Source: Dolomedes plantarius
Taxonomy: Eukaryota > Arthropoda > Arachnida > Araneae > Dolomedidae
Direction: 5' to 3'
Length of the DNA stretch: 64,000 bases
Assembly (NCBI GenBank): GCA_907164885.2
Contig: OU015496.1
Location: 134,989,873-135,053,872, forward strand
The notes under the pieces were generated by a model. That model was not told the DNA's origin and did no database searches. It saw nothing but the letters and a program-made list of their open reading frames with translations. Made by a program: the position numbers and the translations under genes. Of the stretch, positions 55,428 to 64,000 are shown in pieces. Position 1 is the first letter of the stretch. The number at the start of each line of letters is the position of its first letter.

Positions 55428-57484
55428 CTAGGAAAGTTTGGGTAAGTCGGGTTTGTATATTGTTGTTTTTAATTTTAGGCACAATTCCAGGTTCTCATCA
55501 ATAAAACATCTGAATTTACTCTTGATGAGGTTCATGCTTGAAAATGATTGTATGAATGATCCGTATGAATTTATCGAACCAAATAAGAAAATAACAGCAA
55601 ACGCTATTTTTTTCATCTGATTATATGTATTAGTCAGGAATACAATTCCAGGTGTTGAAAATCAACATATCTTCCTTCTCCAGGTCTTTCAAAGCAGACC
55701 ACTTGTGCTTTGAACACACATTTGTTTCACATTTGTTCACATTTGTTTTTCTTCAATACTAGGTGGCCCGTGAGACCCTTTCGCATGTGATTAAATTACG
55801 ATAAATTTAATAGCGGGGTTGGTGGTTTGTAGTAGGATGAAAGAAGAGCCGGTTCATTTGTAGCATTAGTTTATTTGTCAAATAACAGTGGAGCGTAAGG
55901 ATAATACAAAACCAATTACAAAACGCCTTTGGCCACATTATTGGAGGTGAAGCATGAGACAAAACAGGGGAATATGAGATATGTATACGTCAAAACACCT
56001 TTGTAGACAATATTAAAAGTCAATTACGACAAAAACTCGTGGAAAATGTTATATTTACATTACAAAACATCTTTGTGCAAACTATTGGACCGTGCCGTTT
56101 CGACGCATCCAGGGAAAGAACTTTAGGACCAAAAGTCAATTTTTCGCTTCGATTTTTTAACAAACAATACAATGTGTCATTCTGAATCAACAATTCGTCA
56201 GAGGAGGAGAACTTAATCTTTAAAATGGTACCTCATTTATCGATTTTGGTTCAGTATGAGGGAGTAAAAGGGACAAAACAAAAAAACACCTTTTAGAAGT
56301 AATATATAGATAGATAGATTTCTACATCAGCACAAAGACGTTCAAATTTCGAGCTCAACAATTCTTTGTTTTTCAAATCAATTGCATTTCAAAATTGCCA
56401 ATGTCAATATTAAAGGGAGAAAAATTTAATTCTGTTACAGTAGCATTAAGGTTTTTTTTAGAAATGCTAACGTCGCTTTGCTGTTTCTGACTTCCTGAAA
56501 CCTGTTGAGAAAAGCTTCCCTCATATTTAAAAGCGTTGTTTTCAAATAGCAAATATCAATATCAGAATTATTTTCTTGGCAATGTTTCAATTGGCTTGGA
56601 AAGTGAATCGAAGTTGATTTATCAAAATCTTCAGAAAAAAGAGATAATTTGTTTTCGAATGAAATAACTTCTTCTAACATCAAAAAAGTGTGTTTCCTTT
56701 CCCCTGTAGTTTACGATTAAGCTGATATACGGACTCGTAGATGAGACGTAACGTCTACCATGAAATTAATTTTTTGAATCCACTGATCGTTCGTTAGTTC
56801 TGGACACCCTTCTCAAGGAGAAATGCTTTAATTTCTGTTTTTAATGAAGCTAAACGTTTCAAAAAGTTTCTTCCTGATTACCAACGTACCTTGTTATGCA
56901 GCAGAAGATCTGCGTACTCACTCTCCATTTCACCTAAAAATTCTTTTAATTGTCGGTGATTAAGAGCTTTAGCTATAATGGAGTTGATAATCTTAATCAC
57001 CAATTCCATAACTTTGCAAATTTCTTCTGGAAATGTCTGCGCACAAAGCACTTATTGAGGAATGATGCAATGGTAAGTAAGTATCTCGTGATTAATTTTT
57101 CCTTTCAAAATAGCAACAAACCCGTTTCTTACGCCTGTCATACTTTTCGCCCCATCTGTTGAAATTGAGACAATTTTAATTTGAGACAGTGAGTTGAATA
57201 TGATGTTTTTCAATGCACTGAATTACAGCGTTTTCTATATCCTCTCCACGTGTTTGACCTTTGAGTGGCAATAATCCTAAACGTTCTTCTTTAGGATCTG
57301 TAGATGAACTAAGTCGTACAAAAAGTGAAACTTGCGCTGTATCATTTATGTCACAAGACTCGTCAACTGCTATTGATAAAGATGAAACTAACTTAAGATC
57401 TTCGACTTGCTGGTTGGTTATATTCGAAGACATTTTGACTAGTCTAGACATTCCTGTGGGAACACGCGCTCGGAAGTAATACAT
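55428..57484 (-). pseudogene. hAT transposase (GTF2IRD2-like), broken
   Basis: From the 5' side: MYYFRARVPTGMSRLVKMSS, LVSSLSIAVDESCDINDTAQ (first acidic block, DES), LFVRLSS, LLPLKGQTRGEDIENAVIQC (57176-57484). Then a degraded middle and MREAFLNRFQEVRNSKATLA (56435-56683). The C-terminal dimerisation segment is SFIQSFSSMNLIKSKFRCFI, DENLELCLKLKTTIYKPDLP, KLS, stop (55428-55616). Order and motifs match GTF2IRD2/SCAND3-type hAT transposases. The N-terminal zinc finger is not seen. Several stops and shifts separate the blocks. Confidence 0.82.
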
Positions 57485-57724
57485 TGTAGAACACGATGCA
57501 AAGATGCGACTTGCGGATAAGCGTTGACATTTAATCTTTCTGGAAATATTTTCTCATTAAATCGCTTCAGAGCACTCGCCTAAAGATAAAGATACATAAA
57601 CACCAACTAAGTATGTAAAAATCGAAATAAGAACACCAGTTTCAATCGCACTGTACGTGGAGAGCCACACTTAATGGGCCAAAGAGCCACATGTGGCTCG
57701 CGAGCGGCGGTTTGCCGACCACTG

Positions 57725-58400
57725 CCATAAGGGAATCACCTTCATGATTCACAGTCGGCAAGAGGTAGTTAGGAGAAAACACTTGTTTGGGCGTTCTGAG
57801 ATGGTAATCATGTCCGATGGTCTGTAATAGGGTTAATGATGATTCATAAGACTAGATGACTTGGACCATCAGACTGTTGTGGGGCTCAGCGTGTGTGAGG
57901 TCTACACTACTGGCGTCGATGGAAAGGATGGTGTGATGTCACCAACGGTTTACGAATTGCCTCTCTGCCATAAGTGTTCGCAGCATGGAATTCTCTTTTG
58001 ACAGTTTTGGTTGGAACGAGGTTCTTCAGATGACTGCCCATGTCGAGTGTTATCTCAGATAACAATTGCCTGTGCTGTCGGGTCACTATGCGCTTCTCCT
58101 ACAAAAGCCATCTATCCTTCTTGGTCGGATTTCTCTTTCATCCACTGTTGCGCTTTTCAGACGCCATCTTACCGTCTTCAGTGGACGATGTCCATTCGAC
58201 TGATACCATAATGCTTGTGCAATCAAAAAGGTTTGATGTTTCCGTTACCGAGGTTCCAGTTAAACGCGCTCCAACAATCATGGCTCCTTCGAACTCTGTC
58301 AGGTCCGTCATTGCAACTTCTCTCAGAGAGTACGTTAAACGCATGTAATACTTATGCTGTTGTTGAGCAACTGGTATCTTCCCTTTCACAGCCACTATGT
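57725..58400 (-). pseudogene. Tc1 transposase, proximal piece
   Basis: In complement: AMTDLTEFEGAMIVGARLTG, TSVTETSNLFDCTSIMVSVE, GKMASEKRNSG (N-terminal HTH and linker), then in shifted frames GSHLKNLVPTKTVKREFHAA, NTYGREAIRKPLVTS, a degraded section, NYLLPTVNHEGDSLM at the CCTTATGG target site. The reading frame runs straight into VWGAIS at 54892 if the hAT and one duplication are ignored. Same general Tc1 type as 22953-24214. Confidence 0.85.
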
Positions 58401-59339
58401 GGCAGAATTGTGTCCCAGGTGTTACTCAATTAAGATTTTTCAATCCAAATATTCTTTAGATAATACTCATATTCAACCTCAAACATATGGCTTGTCTTCA
58501 ATGAACATTTTCAATTAGGGACTAAAATATTCAATTAGAGACCAAGTAATACCTTTTTTATTTATAACACCATTTGCCAATACGAATAACGTAGTATTAT
58601 TTCATAATTCCACTATCAGATTTTGCCACATTAAAGAACCAATTTTAAGTGTGACATATAAACTTAAAACATAAAATTGAATTTTCCGGATATATCAACA
58701 TCTGCCATAACGCCACAGATATGTGTATAATTTGCATACGTTGCAAATATTACAACGTGCAAGCTTCAATGTGCTAAAAATAATTATTTTTCCACAAAGG
58801 ACGAATTCAATAGTAGATCATATATTTACACTCTAATAATTTAATATTTTTCCAAACATTAACAATTTCAAATGACAATTTAAATTTAAATTTAATTATT
58901 CTTTCTTGAGAAATTTTACTATCAGAATTATAAATATTCATATTATAACGATTTTTTTAAACATATGTTAAACTTTATTTTAAATGCCATTGTGACTTGT
59001 AACGGCAATCATACAGACATATACTCTAAAGCAGAAAAATATCTGATACATACAAATTGAGTATAAATTATAAAATTTTTGCGTTTTAGAACTTTTTAAT
59101 TAATATTTTTCAAGGATAACAATACTGACTATTATACTGACTATTGAGTTAACTATTATATATTCTTAAGAATATAATAACGCTCTCATACGCAATAAGT
59201 GAGTTAGTTTCATAACTATGTATATAATTATGATTATAGATTTAAAATAAATAATTTTAGGAAATAATCATATCATATATTATTTTCAAACGTTAACAAA
59301 TAGGCTTAATATATTGCATAGAACAATGATTCATATAAA
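58401..59339. other. AT-rich stretch, nothing recognised
   Basis: No element ends or frames recognised. Confidence 0.55.
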
Positions 59340-59575
59340 ATAGTATTTGAATTAGGAATGCATTAGGAATGCTGTAATATACTTCGGTATGTTCATCTCT
59401 CATTCTTTATACTTTTTATCTACTAACTGTATATTTACACACTACAAAAGGGCATCAAATAAAAAAACAGAGTATTTTTTCTCGAGTTGGCCCCATTGCG
59501 AAAGGGAGAAATGGAACTCCAAATAACTTTCGAAATCACAGAAATATTTACGCAAAATTTTTAAACATTTTAAAC
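59340..59575 (+). repeat. Diverged duplicate of 62905-63210
   Basis: GAATTAGGAAT, TTCATCTCTCATTCT, ACTGTATATTTACACACTAC, GAGT.TTTTTCTCGAG and GAAATCACAGAAATATTTACGCA match the corresponding order at 62905-63210, where a TA microsatellite is inserted. The partner lies next to mariner debris. Confidence 0.65.
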
Positions 59576-59666
59576 GAATATGTGCTATTCATTGAACAGT
59601 CATTTAAAGCAGCGATCTTCAACTTTTTTTTACACTTGCGGACTTGCGAAAACAGGATAAATATTT

Positions 59667-60260
59667 CTACGACCGGCTGACGACTGAGACAGAAATGAAA
59701 ACCACTGTAGATAGCATTTTCTTTATTAAATCTAATGTAGATAGTATTTGAGCCAATGTACATAGTATTTTCCTTATTAAATCTGATGTCATAAAATTGC
59801 AATTTTTATATAGTGCGACATCTTGTGTTAATTCTTTGTGTAGAAAATTTGGTGGCTGCAGCGTTACTTCTGAAAGACGAATCGCTGCATTACTATCCAA
59901 TCTATATCTCTGTTTGGTTTTATTACTGACATAACTGAAAAAGTATTTTTACACAAATAGCTGGAAATCGACAAACCGACAAAAAAATAGCTTTATAATT
60001 CAGAGATGGATAATTGTTTTCGAGATGTGGATGTTTATGGGTGATTGCTTTCGCATTTTATGACTGGACACCAGAGTGACATCAGAAGACATCTCGATGA
60101 GATTTCGTTTTCACGATCAAGTGTGCTTGATTTTATATCTTTCAAGAACGTATCAGTAATCTAGCGGTTACCTGTACGAATATCCTCATTTTCAGGGAAA
60201 TAATTATTAAAGATTTCCCCTAATGAACTTGTATTTTCACAAACAAGATAGGTTCCAATG
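59667..60260 (-). pseudogene. hAT transposase C-terminus (ZBED5-like)
   Basis: In complement: EIFNNYFPENEDIRTGNR, stop, ITDTFLKDIKSSTLDRENEI, a decayed middle, then NKTKQRYRLDSNAAIRLSEV, TLQPPNFLHKEL. The YFP...D...GN.WI.DPF stretch followed by TK.R.RLD..N..R.SL..I.P is the C-terminal part of ZBED5/FAM200-type hAT proteins. Just downstream, 59610-59645 reads CAGCGATCTTCAACTTTTTT..ACTTGCGGAC, a typical hAT end. The other end was not found. Confidence 0.68.
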
Positions 60261-60410
60261 TAAATAATGAAATGTAAATAAGGTTTTCCAATGTCAGTAT
60301 GGTTTTCTTATTTTAAATTAACCAGTGTTACAATGTATCTAGTGTTCCAATGTTAAATATACTAAGGTGTTCCAATGTAAATAAGGTTTTATTATTTTAA
60401 ATTAAGTAGT
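60245..60410. repeat. Irregular minisatellite of GTTCCAATGTAAATAAGG-type units
   Basis: GGTTCCAATGTAAATAATG, AAATGTAAATAAGG, TTTTCCAATGTCAGTATGG, GTGTTCCAATGTTAAATA and GTGTTCCAATGTAAATAAGG recur with TTATTTTAAATTAA spacers. Confidence 0.6.
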
Positions 60411-60689
60411 CCTGTTAATTTAAATTTGTAAAACTTGAAATAAACTTTATAGTCAACATTTAAAATCAAATTTTAGTTATTTACCTTACATTTAGCCTTC
60501 TTAACGAACTTAATATTTCTCTTTAGGGTTCCTGTATAAATATTTTTAAGCTGCGAAATAAAATGGTTTCGTTCAAAAGGAAGCTGGTACTTTGCGACAA
60601 TCGCGTTTGAAATATAGAAATGCTTCCCCTTTTGTAAAAATATTTTTATTACTGCTGATGTCAACTAGAAAATCATATTTAATGTAATA

Positions 60690-61340
60690 CAAGGTAGAAT
60701 AATAAAGTTCCAGCACAGATTTTTTATTTTATAAAATACAACACTTACATTATTGGTCATATTTTTCAAAATACTGGACTTGGCTATTCATTTATTAGTT
60801 CAAGTGGCTGTATGATTGTGAAAATGCAGTTTCTAATCTATTTTTTAGATCTCCTCCACAGCAAACGTCGCATTTCCCTTGACCCCTTCTGCACTTGAAT
60901 AGCGGTTCCCTCCCAAGACATTTTTAAGTCTCGAAAAGAAAAAAAAAATCGCATGGTGGAAGATTTGGTGAGTATCGGGTGCAAGATTGCGTGAGAATGT
61001 CTCATGACAATTACGGCATGTTTAACTAGATAATCAGCCTCAATTTCCGATCGATGTGCTGTGGCATTATCATGAAGTCATTGCCAGATATTTTGCTTCC
61101 ACAAGTCCGCTATCTTCCTTCTGATGGCCTCCCTGAGACGCCCTAAAATTACCTTGTACATTTCCTTATTTGCATTACGTCCGTCAGGTAGAATGTCAAA
61201 ATGAATGACACCTCTGCGATCAAAAAAAAAAAAATTCCAGCAAGAACTTCTTGCCTTTGGACTTAAAACGGCTAAAACATTTGCCTTAGTTATTGAAGTG
61301 ACTGGTCGGCCTGACCTTGCATCTTCCAGTGAAGACAGCC
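60690..61340 (-). pseudogene. Mariner transposase, broken
   Basis: In complement: KAKVLAVLSPK-like lead (degraded), FFFDRRGVIHFDILPDGRN, ANKEMYKVILGRLREAIRRK, DLWKQNIWQ, stop, LHDNATAHRSEIEADYLVKH (second Asp), a shifted CDFFF-type block and SWEGTAIQVQKGSREMRRLL. Order and motifs match the mariner catalytic domain. A homopolymer (12 or more A on the plus strand) and several stops break it. The 5' end is cut near the long-inverted-repeat element at 61358. Confidence 0.82.
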
Positions 61341-61357
61341 ATCTTTAAATCATTTAA

Positions 61358-62040
61358 GGGAATAAGGGCCCTTCAGATTGGATATTTTAAATTTACAATT
61401 TTTAACTCTATAAACAAAATGAGAATAATTTGTATTCTTTTTTTACTACATTTAAAACCTTTAGAATCCAAAGTAAGGATTTTTTGGCAGAAAAGTCCTT
61501 TTTTTAAAAAAAATTTCAAAATTTTTTTCAAAAATACAAGCATTTTTCAAAATGCTCCATGCGCATTTCAAACCATTTAAACACTTAGATTTTTTAACAT
61601 AAGCTTACCGTACATATATAAATATATTTGTGCTATTAATTATTTTTTTGTAGTAATCTAAAGCCATAAGTAATTATTTTTTTTAATTTGGCTGTTGTTA
61701 TTTATGTTTTTTATTACGTTTTTGCTTTATTTCATGGTCTGCAAATTTGAAATATATTTGTTGTTTCAAAGAATTATTCACAGGTTTGTGAAAAACACTT
61801 CAATTAACAATACTGCGAAATTTGAAAGAAATAAAATGAAAAGTAATGCGCATGGATCATTTTGAAAAATGATATAATTTTTGAAAACTTTTTAGATAAA
61901 CAGTTCTTATTCTTAAACAAAATACTTATTTGGGACTTCTAAGTGTCTTCAATAAAGTAAAAAAAAAATATTTATTATTCTCATTTAGTATAAAGAATAA
62001 ATTAATGAAAACTTAATATAAAAGAAGCTGAAGGTCCCGC
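61358..62040. mobile_element. Long-inverted-repeat element, copy 2 (~680 bp)
   Basis: Left flank TTAA (61354-61357), start GGGAATAAGGGCCCTTCAG; in complement the right arm ends GGCGGGACCTTCAGCTTC. The arms pair over ~240 bp: both contain AAATGAGAATAAT, a T-run with ACTACA/ACTTTA, and TTTTTCAAAATG.TCCATGCGCATT. It is the same family as 27106-27763 (TCCATGCGTATTT and TGAGAATAATT modules). The right terminus and TTAA are eroded. Confidence 0.72.
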
Positions 62041-62338
62041 CATTCAAAAATCATTGCTTGATACCGCTTTCTCCTCTTATGCTTTATTTACCATTTCTAT
62101 AGTCTCTGATGCCTCCTATCCTATTAGAAACATAATTTTATGAATTTTCTCTGTTCAAATTGGAATTCAACTTTACTTTCAATTTTATCAATCGATTTGG
62201 GGTTATTAGAATGCGCAACAAGGACTATATATAGGGACAAATATTAATAATATTATCAAGCTTCATAATATATGTTGATTATAAAGTTTATTTCACGTTT
62301 TATAATTTTAAATTAAATTGTCCTCGAATTTTTTTATA

Positions 62339-62625
62339 CTACCTTGTAATATGTCTGCCTAATACCCCGTATATCCATTCCTCATTCAACAAAGTGTCTA
62401 ATAGGTCGGGTTTTTCGTCTCGTAGAAACTGCTTAACTTCTTTCCCCAGTTCGAAAAGGCCCATCCTCACCTCTGCAAGGAGAAAGAGACGTTGGTGGAG
62501 CGAGTCCAAACTCTCGAAAAGCCTAGCGAAAGGCCTAGCGTTCACAGCTCGGCAGCACAAGATTTTATAACGTATTCGTTGTCACGTGCAACGTCTCGCT
62601 TGCCCTCATCAAAGTAGCGGCTATA
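62339..62625 (-). pseudogene. hAT transposase fragment (ZBED5/SCAND3-like)
   Basis: CCRAVNARPFARLFESLDSL, HQRLFLLAEVRMGLFELGKE, VKQFLRDEKPDLLDTLLNEE, WIYGVLGRHIT. The VN.IR..ALN.R.F..L...M...H..LLLHTEVRWLSRG.VL.R.FELR.E...FL pattern is the middle of ZBED5/SCAND3-type hAT proteins; here the LSRGKVL insert between EVR and FEL is deleted. Upstream (to 62760 in complement) is unrecognised. Confidence 0.62.
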
Positions 62626-62769
62626 TGATTCAGAAGAAATTTTTCGAAGACCGTCACCGATTCGCGGTCCAGCGTTTGAGGGACACTTGTTTAAGGAACG
62701 TTTGCGTTTTGCATAAAGCAATGCGGGTAAGTGATTCAGAGTTAAGAAATAAAACGGGGCTTTTGTTCG

Positions 62770-62860
62770 AAAATTTCTTGCAAAATGCAATATTAAAACC
62801 ATTCCACCATGTCCTTACAGTCCTGACCTGGTTACATGCGATTTCTGGTTGTTTCCGACA
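62770..62860 (+). pseudogene. Mariner C-terminal fragment 1
   Basis: One frame reads PPCPYSPDLVTCDFWLFPTD. PYSPDLAPCDFWLFP with the final catalytic Asp is the mariner DD34D signature. Upstream GTGATTCAGAGTTAAGAAAT matches GTGATTCAGAGTTCAGAAAT at 63277, so this and fragment 2 are tandem duplicates. Confidence 0.7.
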
Positions 62861-62904
62861 GATGCTGACGTTATTTCTGCTATACGTGGTATTGGAAGTA
62901 AGTA

Positions 62905-63210
<306 letters not shown>

Positions 63211-63329
63211 CAATTCAGTTTCCATCATTCAGAAATTCTTGGATTAACATTTGCACTTTGAGAACAGCAATACAGGTGAGTGATTCAGAGTTCAGAAATC
63301 AGACGCTGTTTACATTCGCTGCTGGTGTT

Positions 63330-63527
63330 CAGAAATTTTTTACAAAATGCTATTTTAAAACCCTGCCACAACCACTTTATACGGCTGAACTCGCTCCATG
63401 AGATATCCGGTGGTATCCGACAGATGCTGTCGTTATCTCAGCTCTACACGGTTCACAGAATCACCATCCACAAAATGCCTCAGCTACATATTTTGAAAAC
63501 TGGGCTGAACGATGGGACAGTTGCATA
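63330..63527 (+). pseudogene. Mariner C-terminal fragment 2
   Basis: AELAP, stop, DI..WYPTDAVVISALHGSQ (the degraded SPDLAPCDF block), then HPQNASATYFENWAERWDSC, IAHGGKYFVKE and a stop. FE.W..RW..CI...G.YFE is the C-terminus of mariner transposases. It aligns with fragment 1 at its start but extends further, to the natural end. Confidence 0.75.
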
Positions 63528-64000
63528 GCACACGGGGGAAAATATTTTGTAAAGGAATAACATTATTTTTTGCTGTATCCGTATTTCTTCTTATTATTTA
63601 CTTTTCGTGATTTTATTCTCAAATTTTAAGGGAACGCCTTTCATAAAAAAAACCTACAGAGATTAAAAAAATATGATGTTTCAGGACATATTCTTCTCGG
63701 CGCAATTATGTATAATCTTATATGCAACGAATTTGGGGTATTACTTTTCGGGCTTCGAAATCCCATCCATTCCATAGACGAGGATTAATTACAAAAGAAA
63801 CTACAGGTAAGATTTTCAAGCTTTTTTATGGAATGTAAAAATATTAATTTATCACATTAATGATGCAATATAAGGAACTAATTCCATTAAAAAATAGAAA
63901 AGTTTCATAAATACAATAAAGAAAACTTTTAAATGATTGTTTTCACAGCAGTTACAATGTTTTATTACCTTTATACAATGTTTTAAAAGTAACTAATTTG
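63528..64000. other. AT-rich window edge, nothing recognised
   Basis: No frame or repeat recognised. Confidence 0.55.

Larger units (their letters stand above)
54901..57724 (-). mobile_element. hAT transposon (2824 bp) inserted in a Tc1 transposase
   Basis: Perfect 8-bp duplication CCATAAGG at 54893-54900 and 57725-57732. Ends CAGTGGTCGGCAAACTCATT and, in complement, CAGTGGTCGGCAAACCGCCG, the latter followed by GCGAGCCACATGTGGCTC, a subterminal palindrome. The length suits a nearly complete hAT. The transposase gene on the minus strand is broken, and an RTE-like LINE fragment sits between its end and the left terminus. Confidence 0.95.

Overview
This window looks like an intergenic or intronic stretch of a large, AT-rich, repeat-dense animal genome. 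An arthropod, probably an arachnid such as a spider, is my best guess. That guess rests on the mixture of degraded Tc1/mariner, Tigger/pogo, hAT, PIF/Harbinger, TTAA-inserting and Helitron DNA elements with R1/Jockey-like LINEs, RTE-like LINEs and tRNA-derived SINEs, and on remembered resemblance of the fragments to spider repeats; no search was run. I found no convincing host gene, no rRNA or tRNA gene, no CRISPR array and nothing bacterial. Every long recognisable reading frame is a transposon protein fragment with stops, frameshifts, truncation or a lost catalytic residue.

Layout. 0-10 kb: a 190-bp tandem repeat, a Ty3/gypsy-like LTR, a Tigger element with clustered GTCCGCTATT-type subterminal repeats, two copies of a 0.5-kb unclassified repeat, a Tc1-like element with IR/DR ends inside TA microsatellite, and a 360-bp TA array. 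10-20 kb: a three-module repeat with an expanding 21-bp minisatellite, split by a GC-rich MITE with TAA target duplications; SINE pieces; a second LTR of the first family. 20-30 kb: a Harbinger-like element with a MADF remnant, a degenerate Tc1 whose end abuts another copy's end in a perfect 40-bp palindrome, Helitrons (one with an embedded tRNA-like module), a SINE split by a TTAA MITE, and a TTAA-flanked long-inverted-repeat element. 30-34 kb: a diverged ~205-bp satellite interrupted by LINE debris, a hAT MITE and a dispersed repeat. 35-40 kb: a SINE, an ORF1-only LINE remnant, a LINE C-terminus, a hAT and a fragment resembling the integrase-derived protein KRBA2. 41-48 kb: MITEs, including a TTAA element whose empty site survives in the adjacent duplicate, an 80-bp minisatellite and a hAT MITE. 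49-54 kb: a 310-bp tandem array and a mariner-like element of probable DD41D type. 54-64 kb: a nested block (RTE-like LINE piece in a hAT, the hAT in a Tc1 transposase), two further hAT fragments, mariner fragments and a second long-inverted-repeat element.

There is no gene network here. The value of the window is its record of nested insertions, several with clean target-site duplications. Coordinates of degraded elements are approximate unless terminal repeats and duplications are stated.
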